Assembly: GCF_004153165.1 (NCBI RefSeq)
Contig: NZ_SEMD01000016.1
Coordinates: 1-64,000, forward strand
Length of the DNA: 64,000 nucleotides
Reading direction: 5' to 3'
Origin: Sporolactobacillus sp. THM7-4
Lineage (GTDB): Bacteria; Bacillota; Bacilli; Bacillales; Sporolactobacillaceae
The notes under the pieces are model-generated. The model made no database searches, was not told the DNA's origin, and saw nothing but the letters and a program-made list of their open reading frames with translations. Positions 60,246-64,000 of the stretch are shown here, in pieces; within the stretch, counting starts at the first letter, position 1; each line of letters begins with the position of its first letter. A program made the position numbers and the translations under genes.

Positions 60246-61661
60246 ATGGCAAAACAACAAATTGGTCTGATCGGTCTTGCGGTCATGGGGAAAAATCTGG
60301 CACTGAATATTGAAAGCCGCGGTTATTCGGTAGCCGTTTTTAACCGGACGGCAAAACGGACGGACGATTTTATGGAGAATGAAGCGAAAGGGAAGAATAT
60401 TACTGCTGCATACAGTTTGCAGGAATTAGTGGACTCGCTCGAGTCACCGAAGAAGATCTGGCTGATGGTCAAAGCGGGAGCCGCGACCGACGCGACGATT
60501 GCTAAGCTCAAACCTTTATTAAATAAAGGTGACATCTTAATTGACGGCGGGAATACGTTCTTCAAGGATACGATCCGCCGCAATAAAGAACTGAGCGAAG
60601 CCGGAATTCATTTCATCGGTACCGGAGTTTCCGGCGGTGAAGAGGGGGCTCTGAAGGGACCTGCCATTATGCCGGGCGGACAAAAAGAGGCTTATGACCT
60701 CGTCGAACCGATTTTAACGGCGATCTCTGCGAAAGTAAACGGTGAGCCTTGCTGTACATATATCGGTGAAAACGGAGCCGGCCACTTTGTGAAAATGGTC
60801 CATAATGGCATTGAATACGGCGATATGCAGCTGATTTCAGAAGCTTATTTCATTATGAAACATATCCTTAACCTCAGTACCGAAGAACTGCACGATGTGT
60901 TTGCCGAATGGAACAAAGGCGAACTGGACAGTTATTTGATCGATATCACAAAAGATATCTTTACAAAAACAGACGAAAAGACAGGCAAGCCGCTTGTTGA
61001 TGTGATTCTTGATACGGCCGGACAAAAGGGAACAGGGAAATGGACAAGCGAGAACGCGCTTGATATCGGTGTCCCTCTGCCTTTGATTACCGAATCTGTA
61101 TTTGCACGTTTTATTTCGGCAATGAAAGAGGAACGTGTTAAAGCGAGCAAGGTATTAAAGGGACCTGATCTGAATCCGTTTGACGGTGAAAAGGAAAGGT
61201 ATATTGAGAATGTCCGTCAGGCGCTTTACTTAAGCAAAATCATTTCTTACGCTCAGGGTTTTGCTCAGATGCGCACTGCTTCCAAAGAATATGGATGGGA
61301 TTTGCAATACGGCAAGATCGCAGGCATTTTCCGGGGCGGCTGCATTATCCGCGCGCAATTCCTTCAGAAAATCACTGACGCATTCAACAGGGACAGCGAT
61401 CTGACCAACCTTCTTCTTGATCCGTATTTTAAAAAGATCGCTGACGAATATCAGATCTCACTTCGGAGAGTCGTTTCCATCGCCGTGACCGATGGCATTC
61501 CGGTTCCGGCGTTCTCATCGGCGATCGCATACTACGACAGTTACCGCCGCGCGGAACTTCCGGCTAATCTGATTCAGGCGCAGCGGGATTATTTCGGTGC
61601 TCACACGTATCAGCGCGTTGATGAGGAAGGCGTCTTCCACACTGAATGGCTTGAAAAATAA
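60246..61661 (+). CDS. gnd: 6-phosphogluconate dehydrogenase, decarboxylating
   Basis: 471 residues. Makes ribulose-5-phosphate, CO2 and NADPH. Rossmann motif [12 protein letters not shown] (about 7-18), [28 protein letters not shown], catalytic Lys in [17 protein letters not shown], and the C-terminal helical domain ending in ATXXXDSYRR-like [19 protein letters not shown]. Start ATG 60246 has AAGGGGCG upstream; the longer frame is excluded. Single gene. Confidence 0.97.
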   Translation: MAKQQIGLIGLAVMGKNLALNIESRGYSVAVFNRTAKRTDDFMENEAKGKNITAAYSLQELVDSLESPKKIWLMVKAGAATDATIAKLKPLLNKGDILIDGGNTFFKDTIRRNKELSEAGIHFIGTGVSGGEEGALKGPAIMPGGQKEAYDLVEPILTAISAKVNGEPCCTYIGENGAGHFVKMVHNGIEYGDMQLISEAYFIMKHILNLSTEELHDVFAEWNKGELDSYLIDITKDIFTKTDEKTGKPLVDVILDTAGQKGTGKWTSENALDIGVPLPLITESVFARFISAMKEERVKASKVLKGPDLNPFDGEKERYIENVRQALYLSKIISYAQGFAQMRTASKEYGWDLQYGKIAGIFRGGCIIRAQFLQKITDAFNRDSDLTNLLLDPYFKKIADEYQISLRRVVSIAVTDGIPVPAFSSAIAYYDSYRRAELPANLIQAQRDYFGAHTYQRVDEEGVFHTEWLEK

Positions 61662-61678
61662 TCCACTTTACGAGTTTC

Positions 61679-61727
61679 GGGGTTCCGCTCTCTCGATGTG
61701 AGAGAGGGAATCCCTTTTAATTTTTCG
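61679..61727 (+). terminator. Terminator after gnd
   Basis: GGG-TTCC and CTCTCTC on the left arm pair with GAGAGAG and GGAA-CCC on the right, with mismatches, then TTTTAATTTTT. Confidence 0.8.
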
Positions 61728-61788
61728 GTCAGGTTTGTAAATGAAGGGCTCAGTTTCTCTTACTTTCTGAAATAAGTGCAATAAAAAA

Positions 61789-61835
61789 AGCAAATGCGAT
61801 CGACTGGACTGTCTGTTCGCACTTGCTTTTATTTT
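61789..61835. terminator. Bidirectional terminator after the BASS gene
   Basis: AAGCAA-TGCGA pairs with TCGCA-TTGCTT across a long loop and one mismatch; A-run on one side, T-run on the other. Confidence 0.75.
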
Positions 61836-61853
61836 CCTGTGTTTATTTATGAA

Positions 61854-62828
61854 TTATTCCGAAACGAGGCTTTTCTTCACCGGGTGATCCGCTTTTCTGC
61901 GTTCTGTCTTTGATGCCCAGTAAGCGGCAAGTGATGATCCGGAAATATTATGCCAGACACTGAACAGTGTTCCGGGTATGGCTGCGACCGGTGAGAAGAA
62001 GGCTGTTGCCAGCGTGACGCCGAGTCCGGAGTTCTGCATACCAACCTCGAACGTAATGGCGCGGCTCTTCTCATAATTCATGCCGAGCAGCCGGCTGAAC
62101 AAAAAGCCGAGTAAATACCCGAGCAGGTTATGCAGGATGACGATCGGAATGATCAGCAGAGTGTCTGCCGCAAACAACCGGCCGCTGTTGGCTGCCACAA
62201 CACCTGAAGCGATCAGAATAATTGAGATCGTCGATACCATCGGAAGGGCTTCTTTTGCTTTTTCAACTTTGTTTCCAAACAGTGTATTGACAAGAACACC
62301 TAATATAATAGGAAGGATCACGATTTCAATCACACTGAGAAAGAGAGAAGCGACCGGAATATGGATAAAGCGACCGGCGAGAACCCAGAGTATAAAAGGC
62401 AGCATAATCGGTGCGATAAATGTTGAAACGGCACCGATCGACACGCCAAGGGCTACATCCCCTTTTGCCAGATAACACATGACGTTTGAAGCCGTGCCGC
62501 TAGGGCAGCAGCCGACCAGAAGAACACCAACCGCAACGGGAGCGGGCAGCCGGAAAACAAAACAAAGCAGAAACGCGATCAAAGGCATGATGAGGTAGTG
62601 GGCGCACACCCCGATAATGACGTCTTTTGGCCGTTTGAAAACAGCGGCAAAATCCGACTTCTTTAATGTCATGCCCATCCCGAACATGATGATACCGAGT
62701 AAATAAGAAACATAAGGCAAAACCCAAAGGGCGAGACTGGGCTGAAAATAACTGACAGCCGCTGCGGCAAGGACGAACAAAGCGAAATATTTTCCGAGAA
62801 AATGTCCTGCAGAAACAATGAATTTCAT
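61854..62828 (-). CDS. BASS-family (bile acid:Na+ symporter) transporter
   Basis: 324 residues, nine or ten helices. Family motifs: GMGMTLKKSDFAAVFKRPKD, VGVLLVGCCPSGTASNVMCYLAKGDVALGVSIGAVST (Na+ site crossover), ITFEVGMQNSGLGVTLA. It resembles YocS/PanS bacterial members that move 2-keto or pantoate-type anions. It lies 40 nt behind ilvD on the same strand, so an operon is likely. A substrate linked to the ilvD product (2-ketoisovalerate or ketopantoate) is a reasonable inference. Confidence 0.9.
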   Translation of the reverse strand: MKFIVSAGHFLGKYFALFVLAAAAVSYFQPSLALWVLPYVSYLLGIIMFGMGMTLKKSDFAAVFKRPKDVIIGVCAHYLIMPLIAFLLCFVFRLPAPVAVGVLLVGCCPSGTASNVMCYLAKGDVALGVSIGAVSTFIAPIMLPFILWVLAGRFIHIPVASLFLSVIEIVILPIILGVLVNTLFGNKVEKAKEALPMVSTISIILIASGVVAANSGRLFAADTLLIIPIVILHNLLGYLLGFLFSRLLGMNYEKSRAITFEVGMQNSGLGVTLATAFFSPVAAIPGTLFSVWHNISGSSLAAYWASKTERRKADHPVKKSLVSE

Positions 62829-62868
62829 TAAAATTAACTCCCCTTCTCTTTCAATTAACCTCTATCTG

Positions 62869-64000
62869 TTAAGGTTTTCCAACCCGTTCAGGTTGCTGTT
62901 CTTTTTCCGACTCGTTCCAGGCATCCGGCAGCCTCATGACACCGCCCGTGTGTGCTGAAGTGACCAGAGCAGCGTACCGGGCTAAATAACCGGTTCTGAC
63001 TTTTGGAACAAACGGTTTGAGATGTTGGCGCCGTTCATCAAGCTCGGCATCGGAAACATCAAGAGTCAGTGTCCGGTTGACAAGGTCAATGGTTACGGTG
63101 TCGCCATCTTGAACAAGGGCAATCGGTCCACCGGCTGCTGCTTCGGGAGAGACGTGACCGACGGAAATACCGCGGGTTGCTCCTGAGAAACGACCGTCAG
63201 TGACGAGTGCAACGTCTTTGCCGAGCCCGCGGCCGACAATCGATGAGGTAGGAGCCAGCATTTCCGGCATTCCCGGACCGCCTTTCGGCCCTTCATAACG
63301 GATCACGACGACATGGCCTTCCTTAACTGTATGATTATCAATGGCTTCAACGGCTTCATCATGGGAATTGAAGCAGATTGCTTTTCCGGTAAAGGACTTG
63401 ATTGATGGGTCGACACCGCCGACCTTGATCACGGCTCCTTTAGGCGCCATGTTTCCGAAGAGAACGGACAGGCCGCCGGACTTGCTGTAAGCCTGTTCCA
63501 GCGGATGGATAACCTTTGGATTTTTAATCTCGGCATCAGCTACGTTTTCACGGATGGAATGTCCTGAAACAGTCATTCGTTCCGGGTGGATAACTCCACC
63601 CATATCGGAAAGAACTTTAATGATTGCCGATATGCCGCCCGCTTCATGGACATCCTGCATCGAGAAGGCTGAACTTGGAGCAATTTTCGCAAGATAAGGA
63701 ACTTTTTTCGCAACTTGATTGATTCTTTCGAGGTTATAATCAATACCGGCTTCAGAGGCAACAGCCAGCATATGAAGAACAGTATTTGTAGATCCGCCCA
63801 TTGCCATATCGAGTGCGAAAGCATCATCAATGGCTTCGGGCGTAATGAGGTCACGCGGTTTGACATTGTTTTTCACAAGATCCATCAGTTTGAATGCGGA
63901 TTTACGGATTAATTCCCTTCGCTCTTTGGAAATAGCGAGTACCGTACCATTACCCGGCAGGGCAACACCGAGCATTTCCATCAGACAGTTCATCGAATTG
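62869..64000 (-). CDS. ilvD: Dihydroxy-acid dehydratase, C-terminal part (runs off window end)
   Basis: Branched-chain amino acid and pantothenate precursor enzyme. The visible part begins at [11 protein letters not shown] and covers the C-terminal two thirds (about 376 codons), including [69 protein letters not shown]. The gene starts beyond base 64000. It is the first visible gene of a probable operon with the BASS transporter. Confidence 0.96.
   Translation of the reverse strand, partial: NSMNCLMEMLGVALPGNGTVLAISKERRELIRKSAFKLMDLVKNNVKPRDLITPEAIDDAFALDMAMGGSTNTVLHMLAVASEAGIDYNLERINQVAKKVPYLAKIAPSSAFSMQDVHEAGGISAIIKVLSDMGGVIHPERMTVSGHSIRENVADAEIKNPKVIHPLEQAYSKSGGLSVLFGNMAPKGAVIKVGGVDPSIKSFTGKAICFNSHDEAVEAIDNHTVKEGHVVVIRYEGPKGGPGMPEMLAPTSSIVGRGLGKDVALVTDGRFSGATRGISVGHVSPEAAAGGPIALVQDGDTVTIDLVNRTLTLDVSDAELDERRQHLKPFVPKVRTGYLARYAALVTSAHTGGVMRLPDAWNESEKEQQPERVGKP

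Noticed and set aside
1-64000. CRISPR arrays, tRNA/rRNA genes, IS elements or prophage
   Set aside because: No regularly spaced repeats, cloverleaf genes, transposases or phage structural genes were recognised in the window.

Overview
The window looks like the chromosome of a spore-forming, low-to-mid-GC Bacillales bacterium, probably near Sporolactobacillaceae (inference). Support comes from the lexA/yneA/yneF/ccdC block, a spore transglutaminase (tgl), a CotF-family coat protein, Zur, an FbpB-like peptide, the ykfABC muropeptide genes, and the pairing of a lactic-type pyruvate oxidase with aconitase. Bacillus-type Shine-Dalgarno sites and intrinsic terminators occur throughout. I saw no phage, IS element, CRISPR array, rRNA or tRNA.

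Layout. 1-8.1 kb: transketolase 3' end, hemolysin III, pyruvate oxidase, an Ntn-hydrolase-like protein, a zinc alcohol dehydrogenase, and an AarF kinase with a phasin-like partner. 8.1-16.3 kb: SOS pair lexA/yneA, a candidate C-rich sRNA, yneF, ccdC, nagA-nagB-nagR and citB. 16.7-20.5 kb: M20 dipeptidase, fbpB-like, SGNH lipase, D-amino-acid transaminase. 20.6-27.2 kb: an accessory island between two near-identical 152-bp direct repeats. It holds a DUF2294-like gene, an ABC importer joined to an isochorismatase-fold amidase, an FCD GntR regulator and a large permease. 27.2-29.5 kb: a coiled small protein, then a cobalamin block (ECF S component, B12 riboswitch, DUF4430 protein, adenosyltransferase). 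29.6-47.5 kb: zwf, DEAD-box helicase, IDEAL protein, two DMT exporters, RNase H-like, fhs, VIT/CCC1 with Fur-type boxes, YhiN-like flavoprotein, trhO, a 14-TM MFS pump, tgl, and thyA-dfrA. 47.5-64 kb: gapN, an ABC-F ATPase flanked by two paralogous small proteins, zur, ykfABC plus a beta-lactamase-fold protein, nadE, cotF-like, gnd, a BASS transporter and partial ilvD.

How the genes fit together. tkt, zwf, gnd and gapN supply NADPH and pentoses. fhs, thyA and dfrA form the one-carbon/thymidylate axis. ykfABC and nagAB recycle wall peptides and amino sugars. The most unusual parts are the repeat-bounded island, where one GntR palindrome recurs at two promoters, and the riboswitch-controlled cobalamin locus.
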